A stretch of 64,000 bases of DNA, taken from contig NZ_PVNG01000013.1 of NCBI RefSeq assembly GCF_003001935.1, forward strand, positions 62,001 to 126,000, in the 5' to 3' direction. Each line of letters begins with the position of its first letter. Position 1 is the stretch's first letter. Below the pieces are notes generated by a model. The model did no database searches. It was given only the letters and a program-made list of their open reading frames with translations, and was not told where the DNA came from. This document shows positions 7,651 through 15,990 of this stretch, piece by piece. The DNA comes from Nonomuraea fuscirosea. Lineage in GTDB: Bacteria > Actinomycetota > Actinomycetes > Streptosporangiales > Streptosporangiaceae. Made by a program: the position numbers and the translations under genes.

Positions 7651-8904
7651 TCAGCGCTGGTAGGCACCGGCGTCGGGTGCGGCGGGCAGGGCCTTGCCCT
7701 TGACGTCCTCGCCGAACGCCTTGCCGCCGTACCACCTCGGGGTGAGCACCAGGCCGCGGCCGAGCGCCGGGGAGCCGGGGCGCAGGCGCAGGTCGGTGCG
7801 GGAGACGAACTTCGGGTCGGCCATGACCGACTTCGGCCCGAGCTTGAACCGGGCGGAGCGGCCCTTGTAGACGCCGCCGTCCTCGTCGGCGCCCGAGCCG
7901 TCCTCCCAGCCGGCCTCCCCGCCGACCGCGATCACGTTGTTGCGCAGCTTGAGTATCGACGGTGAGCAGCCGTCGTGGCAGGACCAGCCGATGGTGTCCC
8001 TGGCGGGCAGGTAGACCGAGTTGTGCACGGCGACCGTGCCCTTGACCGGGCCGACGACGTGGCGGGGGCCGCGGGTGATGAGGAAGGAGCCGCGGCTGCG
8101 GGAGGAGGTGACGACGTTGAAGGCGAAGACGTTGCCGGTGGCGGTCTTGCCCTTCTGGGCGCCGAGTTCGGTGAAGGTCTCGTTGTTCCTCGCGACGTTG
8201 TGGGTGACGCGGTTGCGGTCGCCGTTGTAGATCTCGACGGCGGCCCCGTCGGTGCCGTAGTCCTTGCTCTTGGCGAAGCTGCCGGTGATGGTGTTGCCGG
8301 TCACCACGTTGTCGTCGCCGTTGAGCAGCACGCCGAAGGCGCCGGAGTCGTTGTCGCCGCCCTCGTCGTTGACGCTCATCCGGTTGTTGTCGGTCAGGAC
8401 GCTGTCGCGGATGGTGTTGCGCGATCCGGACGCCGGGACGTAGACGCCGGTGACGTTGTGGTCGGCCTGCACGCCGATCAGCTCGTTGGAGTCGCCGCCG
8501 ATGGCGAAGCCGGCCCAGCGGCAGCGGGAGGCGCGCAGGCCGCTGATCCGCCAATAATCGCCCTTGACGCTGACGCAGTCGGCCTCGTCGCCGGTGATGG
8601 TGGCCAGGGCGCCCTTGCCGTACGACTTGACGGTGATGGGCTTGGCCGCGGTGCCGCTGGCCTCCAGCGTGAGCGGCCCGGTGAACTTGCCGCCGCGCTT
8701 GAACAGGACGGTGTCGCCGGGCTTGAGCTCGGCCGCGTCGACCTTCTCCAGCGACTTCCAGGCGGCCGCGGCGCTGGTGCCGGCCGCGCCGTCGTTCCCC
8801 GCCCGCGAGTCGACGTAGTACGTGGTGCCCGCCTGTGCTGCGAGGGCCGCGGACGGTACGGCAGGCAGGAGCGAGGCCATCACGGCTACGGACAGCAACC
8901 TCAT
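7651..8904 (-). CDS. Secreted right-handed parallel beta-helix protein
   Basis: A 417-residue exported protein. A signal peptide (MRLLSVAVMASLLPAVPSA, Ala-rich cleavage region) leads into TTYYVDSRAGNDGAAGTS, the typical opening of DUF1565/pectate-lyase-like beta-helix proteins, then repeated strands with N/D-rich turns (NVTGVYVPASGSRNTIRD, NGDDNVVTGNTITG). Such proteins are usually polysaccharide lyases, glycosidases or epimerases; no catalytic set can be assigned. The ATG at 8904 is chosen to place the signal peptide at the N-terminus; a GTG lies two codons upstream. The long 5' region to 9320 separates it from the divergent alpha-glucosidase. Confidence 0.8.
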   Translation of the reverse strand: MRLLSVAVMASLLPAVPSAALAAQAGTTYYVDSRAGNDGAAGTSAAAAWKSLEKVDAAELKPGDTVLFKRGGKFTGPLTLEASGTAAKPITVKSYGKGALATITGDEADCVSVKGDYWRISGLRASRCRWAGFAIGGDSNELIGVQADHNVTGVYVPASGSRNTIRDSVLTDNNRMSVNDEGGDNDSGAFGVLLNGDDNVVTGNTITGSFAKSKDYGTDGAAVEIYNGDRNRVTHNVARNNETFTELGAQKGKTATGNVFAFNVVTSSRSRGSFLITRGPRHVVGPVKGTVAVHNSVYLPARDTIGWSCHDGCSPSILKLRNNVIAVGGEAGWEDGSGADEDGGVYKGRSARFKLGPKSVMADPKFVSRTDLRLRPGSPALGRGLVLTPRWYGGKAFGEDVKGKALPAAPDAGAYQR

Positions 8905-9083
8905 AACAGGCACACCACTATCTAGTTGGGGGACACGGAGGATCAGCAGGGGCCACCGTAGCGTGATGGGCGTGGCAGGCGCCACAGACGTTACGAAGGT
9001 GTTCACTTGGCATGACGCCGCCGTTAGAGACGGTGGGAGCCCTTGTGGACCCGGGGGCGGGAGGGTGGTTCCGCCGGTACACG

Positions 9084-9100
9084 GTGTGCATGATGCACAC
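9084..9100. promoter_or_regulatory. 17-bp palindrome GTGTGCATGATGCACAC
   Basis: Perfect 8-bp arms around a central G, lying between two divergent secreted/sugar genes. It looks like a dimeric repressor site; the binding protein is unknown. It is roughly 185 bp upstream of the beta-helix ATG and 220 bp upstream of the alpha-glucosidase ATG. Confidence 0.45.
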
Positions 9101-9146
9101 ACTCTCCGTGAACATGACGAGCGCGCAGGCGAAAGCCGTGGAAGAA

Positions 9147-9156
9147 CTTGCGCAAG
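9147..9156. promoter_or_regulatory. LacI-type palindrome CTTGCGCAAG
   Basis: A perfect 10-bp dyad with a central CG, the centre typical of LacI/GalR operators, about 165 bp upstream of the alpha-glucosidase. Two GCAACTT direct repeats lie 65-80 bp further down. Sugar-responsive control is plausible, but no LacI gene is adjacent here. Confidence 0.3.
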
Positions 9157-9320
9157 AACGTCGTCACCGAGCGCTCATCTGACCTGCTCAGCTTCCCGGC
9201 CGGCCCCCGAGGGCAGATCTGCAACTTTCCGCAACTTACACTTGACCGCTCGCGGGTGATCGCGACATCGTTGACCAGAAAATCCCCCGGCATCCGGGTC
9301 ATCCCAGAAGAAGGACAATC

Positions 9321-10814
9321 ATGCTCGGCACTGACGACTGGTGGCGTGACGCCGTCGTGTACCAGGTCTACCCCCGCAGCTTCGCCGACTCCGACGGCGA
9401 CGGCATGGGAGATCTGGCCGGCGTGCGCGAGCGCCTGGGATACCTGTCGGAGCTGGGCGTGGACGCCATCTGGCTGAGCCCCTTCTACACCTCCCCCATG
9501 GCCGACGGCGGCTACGACGTGGCCGACTACCGCGACGTGGACCCCATGTTCGGCGCGCTCGCCGACTTCGACGCGCTGGTCGCCGACGCCCACGGCCGGG
9601 GCATCAGGGTCATCGTGGACCTGGTGCCCAACCACTCCTCCGACCAGCACCCCTGGTTCAAGCAGGGGCTGCGCGAGCGGTACATGTTCCGCGACCGGCC
9701 CAACGACTGGGAGTCGATCTTCGGCGGCCCGGCGTGGACGCAGGTCGAGGACGGCTCGTGGTACCTGCACCTGTTCGCTCCCGAGCAGCCGGACCTCAAC
9801 TGGGACAACCCGGACGTGCGAGCCGAGTTCCGCGACATCCTGCGCTTCTGGCTGGACCGGGGCGTGGACGGCTTCCGCATCGACGTGGCGCACGGCATGA
9901 TCAAGGCCGAAGGGCTGCCCGACGTGGGGCAGAAGGACGGGCCGCAGGCCGAGATGCTGGGTGACGAGCAGGTGCCCTACTTCGACCAGGACGGCGTGCA
10001 CGACATCTACCGCGAGTGGCGGCCGATCCTCGACTCCTACCCCGGCGGGCGGATGGCGGTGGCCGAGGCGTGGGTGTCCTCACCCGAGCGGCTGGCCCGT
10101 TACGTGGGGCCCGACGAGTTGCACCAGGCGTTCAACTTCGAGTTCATGATGGCGGACTTCCACGCGAAGTCGTTCCGTACCGTCATCGAGAAGTCGCTGA
10201 AGGAGGCCGATCTGGTCGGCGCGCCCACCACGTGGGTGCTGTCCAACCACGACAAGCCGCGGCACGTCACCCGCCACGGCGGGCTCGCCCGCGCCCGGGC
10301 GGCGACGCTGCTCATGCTGGCCCTGCCCGGCTCGGCCTACCTCTACAACGGCGAGGAGCTGGGCCTGCCGGAGGTGCTCGACCTGCCGGACGAGCTGCGC
10401 CAGGACCCGGCGTTCCTGCGGCGCGGCGAGAGCCGCGACGGCTGCCGGGTGCCGATCCCGTGGACCTCCTCGGGCGACCTGGGCTGGCGCGAGCCGTGGC
10501 TGCCGATCCCGGCGGAGTGGGCGGCGCTGTCGGCCGAGGCGCAGGAGGACGACCCCGCCTCGACGCTGAACCTCTACCGGGCCGCGCTGAAGCTGCGCAA
10601 GGCGCATCCCGCGCTCGGCGGCGGCACGCTGACGTGGCTGGACTCCCCCAAGGACGTGCTGGTCATCGAGCGCGATCCGGGGCTGGTCGTGGCGCTCAAC
10701 ACGGGCGAGACGCCGGTACGGCTCGACGTGCGGGGCGAGGTGCTGCTGTCCAGCGGCCCGCTCGCCGCCGACGGGATGCTCCCGCCGGACACGACGGTCT
10801 GGCTCCAGCGCTGA
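9321..10814 (+). CDS. GH13 alpha-glucosidase
   Basis: A 497-residue glycoside hydrolase family 13 enzyme acting on alpha-linked glucosides such as maltose or isomaltose. All GH13 landmarks are present: DLVPNHSSDQHPWF near residue 100, the nucleophile Asp188 in GFRIDVAHG, acid/base Glu249 in AVAEAWV, and transition-state Asp311 in LSNHDKPRH. There is no signal peptide, so it is cytosolic and acts on imported oligosaccharides. The ATG at 9321 follows AGAAGGACAATC. No sugar transporter flanks it. The distinction between alpha-glucosidase and trehalose- or oligo-1,6-type enzymes cannot be settled by eye. Confidence 0.9.
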   Translation: MLGTDDWWRDAVVYQVYPRSFADSDGDGMGDLAGVRERLGYLSELGVDAIWLSPFYTSPMADGGYDVADYRDVDPMFGALADFDALVADAHGRGIRVIVDLVPNHSSDQHPWFKQGLRERYMFRDRPNDWESIFGGPAWTQVEDGSWYLHLFAPEQPDLNWDNPDVRAEFRDILRFWLDRGVDGFRIDVAHGMIKAEGLPDVGQKDGPQAEMLGDEQVPYFDQDGVHDIYREWRPILDSYPGGRMAVAEAWVSSPERLARYVGPDELHQAFNFEFMMADFHAKSFRTVIEKSLKEADLVGAPTTWVLSNHDKPRHVTRHGGLARARAATLLMLALPGSAYLYNGEELGLPEVLDLPDELRQDPAFLRRGESRDGCRVPIPWTSSGDLGWREPWLPIPAEWAALSAEAQEDDPASTLNLYRAALKLRKAHPALGGGTLTWLDSPKDVLVIERDPGLVVALNTGETPVRLDVRGEVLLSSGPLAADGMLPPDTTVWLQR

Positions 10815-10928
10815 CGGTTACGCTCCGAAGCCGACGTCTCACTCCGGCGCGGACGGTTGGTGCAATCTTTCCCTTTTCACGGCAAATGCCCGACATAGCG
10901 GAGTAATCACTCTCGGTAGCCTCGGGGG

Positions 10929-12296
10929 ATGGCACCCTGGTGGGCCAGGTCCCTGCGCGCACGCGTCACCCTCATCGCGACGGCCGTAGCCGCCCTCGTG
11001 CTCATTCCCGTGGGCATCGTCGGCGTCGTCGCGGCCCGGTCCATGGTCACCGCCAGCGTGTTCGGCCAGACCAGGGACGCCGCCGAGCGGGTCGCGTTCG
11101 AGATGCGCGGCGGCAGCCTGCCCACGGGCGCCGCCATCCCCGTGCCCATCCCGTCCGTCGACCTGATCCAGGTGGTCGGGCCTGGAGGGCGCCTGATGGC
11201 CAGCAGCGACGCGGCCAGGAACCTGCCGCCGCTCAGCGACGTGCGCCCCACCGCCGAGAACCGGATCGTCAACACCACCACCTGCCTGCCGACGGAGTGC
11301 GTGCACCTGACGGCGGTGCGGGTGAGCCTCTTCGACGACTCCCCCGTCGTCTACGCCGGCCGCAGCACCCCCGAGGTGCTGTCGACCCGGATCCTCGAGG
11401 TCGTCGTGTTCGGGGAGGTCGCCCTGCTCGTCGCGCTGGCCGGATGGGCGACGTGGCTGGTCACCGGCAGGGCGTTGCGGCCGGTGGCGACCATGCGGAC
11501 CGAGCTGGACGCCGTGCACGCCGGAGACCTCAGCCACCGCGTGATCGAGCCGCCGGGCGACGACGAGGTGGCCCAGCTCGCCCGCTCCATCAACGGGACG
11601 CTGGCCCGCCTGGAGCACTCGGCCGAGCAGCAGCGCCAGTTCGCCTCCGACGCCTCGCACGAGCTGCGCACCCCGATCGCCGGGCTGCGCGCCCAGCTGG
11701 AGAGCGCCCAGCTCTATCCGGACGACACCGACATCGAGGCGCTGGTGGACAGCGCGCTGCGCGACACCGACCGGTTGGAGGCCATCATCAGCGACCTGCT
11801 GCTGCTGGCCAGGATCGGCTCCCGGGTGGACGTGGTCAAGGAGCCCGTCGACCTGGCCGACCTGGTACGCCAGGAGCTGGCCGTGCGCAGCGACAAGCTG
11901 CCCGTCCAGACGGACCTGACCGAGGGGGTCATGGTCGAGGGTGTACGCCTCCAGCTCGCCAGGGTCCTGACGAACCTGCTGGACAACGCCCAGCGGCACG
12001 CCGAGCAGACCGTACGGGTGGAGGTGGGCCGCGAGCCGGGCCCGGGGGCGGGCACGGCCGTGCTGGCGGTCGAGAACGACGGCGTGGAGATCTCCGTGGG
12101 CGACCGCGAGCGCATCTTCGAACGCTTCACCCGCCTGGACGCCGCCCGCGACCGCGACTCGGGCGGCACGGGACTGGGCCTGGCCATCGCCAGGGACGTG
12201 GCGCTGGCCCATCGCGGCCAGATCTGCGTGGAGGACTGCGCGGGCGGCGCGAGGTTCGTGCTGCGGCTGCCGGCCGTGGACCGGCAGCCGCGTTAG
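10929..12296 (+). CDS. HAMP-containing sensor histidine kinase, orphan
   Basis: A 455-residue EnvZ-like kinase. One membrane helix at 12-36, an extracytoplasmic sensor loop with two nearby Cys (TTTCLPTECVHL), a second helix near 155-177, a HAMP segment (GRALRPVATMRTELDAVHAGDLSHRV), phosphoacceptor His244 in SDASHELRTPIAG, and the ATPase boxes LTNLLDNAQRHA and GTGLGLAIARDV. No response regulator is adjacent: upstream is the alpha-glucosidase and downstream a convergent transporter. The two sensor-loop cysteines could form a disulfide. The ATG at 10929 follows GGGGG poorly spaced for a ribosome site. Confidence 0.9.
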   Translation: MAPWWARSLRARVTLIATAVAALVLIPVGIVGVVAARSMVTASVFGQTRDAAERVAFEMRGGSLPTGAAIPVPIPSVDLIQVVGPGGRLMASSDAARNLPPLSDVRPTAENRIVNTTTCLPTECVHLTAVRVSLFDDSPVVYAGRSTPEVLSTRILEVVVFGEVALLVALAGWATWLVTGRALRPVATMRTELDAVHAGDLSHRVIEPPGDDEVAQLARSINGTLARLEHSAEQQRQFASDASHELRTPIAGLRAQLESAQLYPDDTDIEALVDSALRDTDRLEAIISDLLLLARIGSRVDVVKEPVDLADLVRQELAVRSDKLPVQTDLTEGVMVEGVRLQLARVLTNLLDNAQRHAEQTVRVEVGREPGPGAGTAVLAVENDGVEISVGDRERIFERFTRLDAARDRDSGGTGLGLAIARDVALAHRGQICVEDCAGGARFVLRLPAVDRQPR

Positions 12297-12311
12297 ACGG
12301 GCCCGGTACGG

Positions 12312-13655
12312 CTAGGCCGGCGACATCTCCTTCTCGGGCTCCCCGCGCGGACCTTCGGAGGCGGGCGTGTCACCGGGGTCGTCCAGCAGTGTGGCCTCGT
12401 CGAACGGCGCCTGCCCGGCCAGCACCCGTCCGGCGCGCTCGCGGTCGAACTCCCCGGTCCAGGTGCCGACGAGCACGGTGGCCACGGCGTTGCCGGCGAA
12501 GTTCGTCAGCGCCCTGGCCTCGGACATGAACCGGTCGATGCCCACGATGAGGCCCACGCCGTCCACCAGCTCGGGCCGGTGCGCCTGCAGGCCGCCGGCC
12601 AGCGTGGCCAGGCCCGCGCCGGTGACGCCGGCCGCGCCCTTGGAGGCGATCATCATGAACAGCAGCAGCGCCACCTGCTCCCCGAACTCCAGCGGCGAGC
12701 CGGTCGCCGAGGCGATGAACAGCGTGGCCATGGTCAGGTAGATCGCGGTGCCGTCGAGGTTGAAGGAGTAGCCGGTCGGCACCGTGATGCCGGCCACGGT
12801 CTTGCTCACGCCCAGGTGCTCCATCTTGGCGATGAGCCGGGGCAGGGCGGTCTCCGACGACGAGGTGGACAGGATCAGCAGGAACTCGCGGCCCAGGTAG
12901 CTGAGCAGCGACCACAGGTTGATCCGCGCGACGGCCCAGAGGAGCGCGCCCAGTACCACGCCGACGAACAGCACGCAGGTGACGTAGAAGGCGATCATGA
13001 TGATGGCCAGGCTCTTGAGCGCCTCGATGCCGGTGGCGCCCACGACGGCCGCGATCGCCCCGAACGCGCCCACCGGCGCGGCCCACATGATCATGGCGAG
13101 GACGCGGAACACGAGCCGCTGGAAGTGCTCGATCCCGCGCAGGATCGGCGCGCCCTTGGGTCCCATGGCCTGCAGCGCGAACCCGGTCAGCAGCGCGACC
13201 AGCAACGCCTGCAGCACGGAGCCGTCGGTCAGCGCCGACACGACCGTCTTGGGGATGACGCCGAGCAGGAAGTCGACCGTGCTCGCCTCCGCGCCCTTGG
13301 CCGCCTCGGCCTCGGCCGCCTGCCTGGCGGTGTCGGTGATCTGCAGGCCGGAGCCGGGATCGATGACGTTGCCCACGGCCAGGCCGATGACCAGCGCTAC
13401 CGTGGACATGACGATGAAGTAGCCGAGGGCGAGGCCGCCGACCTTGCCGACCTGGGCGGCCTGGCGCACCGAGCCGATGCCGAGCACGATGGTGCAGAAG
13501 ATGATCGGGCCGATCACCATCTGGATCAGGGCCACGAATCCGGTGCCGAGGGGTTTGAGCTCCTTGCCCACGTCCGGCCAGACGAAGCCGACCAGGATCC
13601 CGAGCAGGACCGCCACGATGACGGCCAGATAGAGATAACGAGTGCGATCGCGCAT
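12312..13655 (-). CDS. dctA: DctA-type dicarboxylate/amino-acid:cation symporter
   Basis: A 447-residue sodium or proton symporter of the DAACS family for C4-dicarboxylates or acidic amino acids. It has the expected multi-helix membrane core, with TSSSETALPRLIAKME (serine-rich re-entrant hairpin 1), PTGYSFNLDGTAIYLT (substrate and Na+ site) and MIASKGAAGVTGAGL (second hairpin). The ATG at 13655 is chosen because homologues begin just before this first helix (RTRYLYLAVIVAVLLG); a non-ATG start at 13712 with GAAGG nearer is possible. It is divergent from a CitA/DcuS-type two-component pair, which typically induces such a transporter. Confidence 0.9.
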   Translation of the reverse strand: MRDRTRYLYLAVIVAVLLGILVGFVWPDVGKELKPLGTGFVALIQMVIGPIIFCTIVLGIGSVRQAAQVGKVGGLALGYFIVMSTVALVIGLAVGNVIDPGSGLQITDTARQAAEAEAAKGAEASTVDFLLGVIPKTVVSALTDGSVLQALLVALLTGFALQAMGPKGAPILRGIEHFQRLVFRVLAMIMWAAPVGAFGAIAAVVGATGIEALKSLAIIMIAFYVTCVLFVGVVLGALLWAVARINLWSLLSYLGREFLLILSTSSSETALPRLIAKMEHLGVSKTVAGITVPTGYSFNLDGTAIYLTMATLFIASATGSPLEFGEQVALLLFMMIASKGAAGVTGAGLATLAGGLQAHRPELVDGVGLIVGIDRFMSEARALTNFAGNAVATVLVGTWTGEFDRERAGRVLAGQAPFDEATLLDDPGDTPASEGPRGEPEKEMSPA

Positions 13656-13763
13656 AGGGGGCTGCTCCGGCGTTTTGGAGGGACCTTCTTGATGTGCGAA
13701 TATGCGCCTCACCAGTGATGCAGGTCACCATTGCGTAAGTTTCGTTCACGGGAGAGTGCTCAG

Positions 13764-15245
13764 ATGCGGGGCTGGAGCCTGGCCGGGCAGATGCTGGTTC
13801 TGCAGCTGCTCGTGGTCGCCGTCACCGTGGCGGGCGGCGCGGTGCTCGTGCTGGTGCAGGCCAGGGAGGTGCTGACCGAAGACGCGGGCCGCACGGCGAG
13901 CGCCGTGGCGCTGAGCGTGGCGGTCTCGCCGGACGTGCTGGCCGCCCTGGACGAGCCGGACCCGAGCGTGCGGCTGCAGCCGTACGCCGAACGGGTGCGC
14001 CTGGCGACGGGCGTCGACTTCATCACCATCATGCGGCCGGACGGCACCCGCTACACCCACCCCAACCCGGCCGAGATCGGCAAGCGGTTCCTCGGGCACA
14101 CCGGCCGGGCGCTGGCGGGCGAGACGTTCACCGAGACCTACACCGGCACGCTCGGCGCCTCCAGGAGGGCGGTGACGCCGGTCGTGTCGGACGGCCGGGT
14201 GCGGGCCCTGGTGAGCGCCGGCATCACGATCGATAGGATCAGCGCGAGGCTGCGCGACCAGCTCGCCTGGGGCGCGCTCGTCATCGCGCTCGCGCTGTCG
14301 CTGGGCGCGGCCAGCACCTGGCTGGTCACCGCGCGGCTGCGCCGCCAGACGCACGGGCTCGGGCCGATCGAGCTGGGCCGCATCCACGAGCACCACGACG
14401 CCGTCCTGCACGCCGTCAGGGAGGGCCTGCTGCTGGTCGGCAGGGACGGCACGCTGACGCTGTGCAACGACGCGGCCAGGCAGCTGCTCGGCCTGCCGGC
14501 CGACGCCGAGGGCCGGCACGTGGGCGAGATGGGGCTGGGCGAGCTGCTCACCGGCGCGGAGGAGCGGGTCCACCTGGTCGGTGACCGGGTGCTGGCCGTC
14601 AACAGCGCGGCCAGCCGGCTCGGGACGGTCGTCACCGTACGCGACCACACGGAGCTGCAGGCGCTGACCGGCCAGCTCGACGCCGAGCGCGGCTTCGCCG
14701 ACTCGCTGCGCTCGGCCGCGCACGAGGCGGCCAACCGGCTGCACACGGTGATCACGCTGGTGGAGCTGGGCCGTACGGAGCAGGCGGTGGCGCTGGGCAC
14801 GGCGGAGCTGCGGGCGGCGCAGGAGCTGACCGACCGGGTGGTGGGCTCGGTCCGCGAGCCGGTGCTGGCGGCGCTGCTGCTGGGCAAGAGCGCCGAGGCC
14901 GCCGAGCGCGGCGCCGAGCTGGTGATCAGCCAGGACAGCGAGCTGGACGACCCGGGCCTGGACCCGCGCGAGCTGGTGACGATCGTGGGCAACCTGATCG
15001 ACAACGCGCTCGACGCGGCGGGCCGGGTCGAGGTGCGGCTGCGGGGCGGGGAGGAGGAGGTCGTGATCAGGGTGGCCGACGACGGGCCGGGACCGGCAGA
15101 TCTGGCCGCGTTCGAGAAGGGCTGGACCACCAAGGGCGACGGGCACGGGCTCGGCCTGGCGCTGGTCGGGCAGGCGGTGCGGCGGCTGGGCGGCTCCATC
15201 GAGGTGGCCGGCTCCGCGTTCACGGTGCGGCTGCCGGTGCCATGA
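13764..15245 (+). CDS. CitA/DcuS-type sensor histidine kinase
   Basis: A 493-residue membrane kinase for extracellular carboxylates. A first helix at about 10-30, a periplasmic sCache/PASp-like sensor (GVDFITIMRPDGTRYTHPNPAEIGKRF, the dicarboxylate sensor pattern), a second helix near 170-190, a cytosolic PAS segment, and a CitA-type histidine box AHEAANRLHTVI with His320. The ATPase domain has NLIDNALDAA, DDGPGP and GHGLGLALVGQAV. The ATG at 13764 follows GGGAGAG at good spacing; a TTG at 13731 is less likely. It overlaps the regulator gene in ATGA and is divergent from dctA. Confidence 0.93.
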   Translation: MRGWSLAGQMLVLQLLVVAVTVAGGAVLVLVQAREVLTEDAGRTASAVALSVAVSPDVLAALDEPDPSVRLQPYAERVRLATGVDFITIMRPDGTRYTHPNPAEIGKRFLGHTGRALAGETFTETYTGTLGASRRAVTPVVSDGRVRALVSAGITIDRISARLRDQLAWGALVIALALSLGAASTWLVTARLRRQTHGLGPIELGRIHEHHDAVLHAVREGLLLVGRDGTLTLCNDAARQLLGLPADAEGRHVGEMGLGELLTGAEERVHLVGDRVLAVNSAASRLGTVVTVRDHTELQALTGQLDAERGFADSLRSAAHEAANRLHTVITLVELGRTEQAVALGTAELRAAQELTDRVVGSVREPVLAALLLGKSAEAAERGAELVISQDSELDDPGLDPRELVTIVGNLIDNALDAAGRVEVRLRGGEEEVVIRVADDGPGPADLAAFEKGWTTKGDGHGLGLALVGQAVRRLGGSIEVAGSAFTVRLPVP

Positions 15246-15919
15246 CGATCTCCGTGCTGGTGGTCGATGACGAGGAGATCACCGCCGAGGCGAACCGCAT
15301 CTACGTGCAGCGGGTGCCCGGGTTCGAGGTGGCCGGCGTGGTCAGGTCCGGCGGGGAGGCGCTGCGCTTCCTGCGCGGGCGGCCGGTGGACCTCATCCTG
15401 CTCGACCTCTACCTGCCCGACATGCACGGGCTGGAGGTGTGCCGGGCGGTGCGCGCGGGCGGCCTCATGTGCGACGTCATCGCGGTCACCTCCGCGCGCG
15501 ACCTGGCCATGGTGCGCTCCGCGGTGTCGCTGGGGATCTCTCAATACCTGCTCAAGCCGTTCACGTACGCGACCCTCGCCGAGAAGCTGACCCGGTACGC
15601 CCGGTTCAAGCAGGAGGCGGGCGGCGGCGGCACCGCGGTCGGGCAGGGCGACGTGGACCGCGTCCTCGGCACGTTGCGCGGCTCGTCCGAGCTGCCCAAG
15701 GGCATGGCCCGCGACACTCTCGACAGCGTGGCCGCCCGGTTGCGCGAGCACCCCGGCGGGGCCGGCGCGCAGGCCGTGGCCGACGCGGTCGGAGTGTCCA
15801 GGGTGACGGCGCGGCGCTACCTGGAATACCTGGTGGAGCTGGGGGTGGCGGTCCGCATCCCGCAGTACGGCGGAGTGGGCCGGCCAGAGTTGCTCTACCG
15901 GATCCCCATGGAACGTTAA
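15242..15919 (+). CDS. CitB/DcuR-type response regulator
   Basis: A 225-residue regulator: receiver domain (3-120) with DDEE acidic cluster, phosphoacceptor Asp55 in LILLDLYLPD and Lys in YLLKPFTY, then a helix-turn-helix of the CitB class (AQAVADAVGVSRVTARRYLEYLVELG) near 180-207. The start codon overlaps the kinase stop. Its likely target is the divergent dctA promoter about 1.6 kb upstream. No clear operator is visible there. Confidence 0.93.
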   Translation: MTISVLVVDDEEITAEANRIYVQRVPGFEVAGVVRSGGEALRFLRGRPVDLILLDLYLPDMHGLEVCRAVRAGGLMCDVIAVTSARDLAMVRSAVSLGISQYLLKPFTYATLAEKLTRYARFKQEAGGGGTAVGQGDVDRVLGTLRGSSELPKGMARDTLDSVAARLREHPGGAGAQAVADAVGVSRVTARRYLEYLVELGVAVRIPQYGGVGRPELLYRIPMER

Positions 15920-15990
15920 TGACGGTGACGCCGGGCGTTCAATCCGGCCTTCTAGCTTCTGGGTGCGATCCGACGCACTGAGGAGACACC

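Larger units (their letters stand above)
8905..9320. other. 416-bp divergent intergenic region
   Basis: Holds the divergent promoters of the beta-helix protein and the alpha-glucosidase. Visible content: a 17-bp palindrome (9084-9100), a 10-bp palindrome CTTGCGCAAG (9147-9156), and a GCAACTT direct repeat near 9222-9238. A 22-codon open frame from ATG 9114 has no ribosome binding site and is not called. No RNA gene is seen. Confidence 0.6.

Noticed and set aside
9114..9182. A 22-codon frame upstream of the alpha-glucosidase
   Set aside because: No ribosome binding site and it overlaps the CTTGCGCAAG dyad; more likely promoter DNA.
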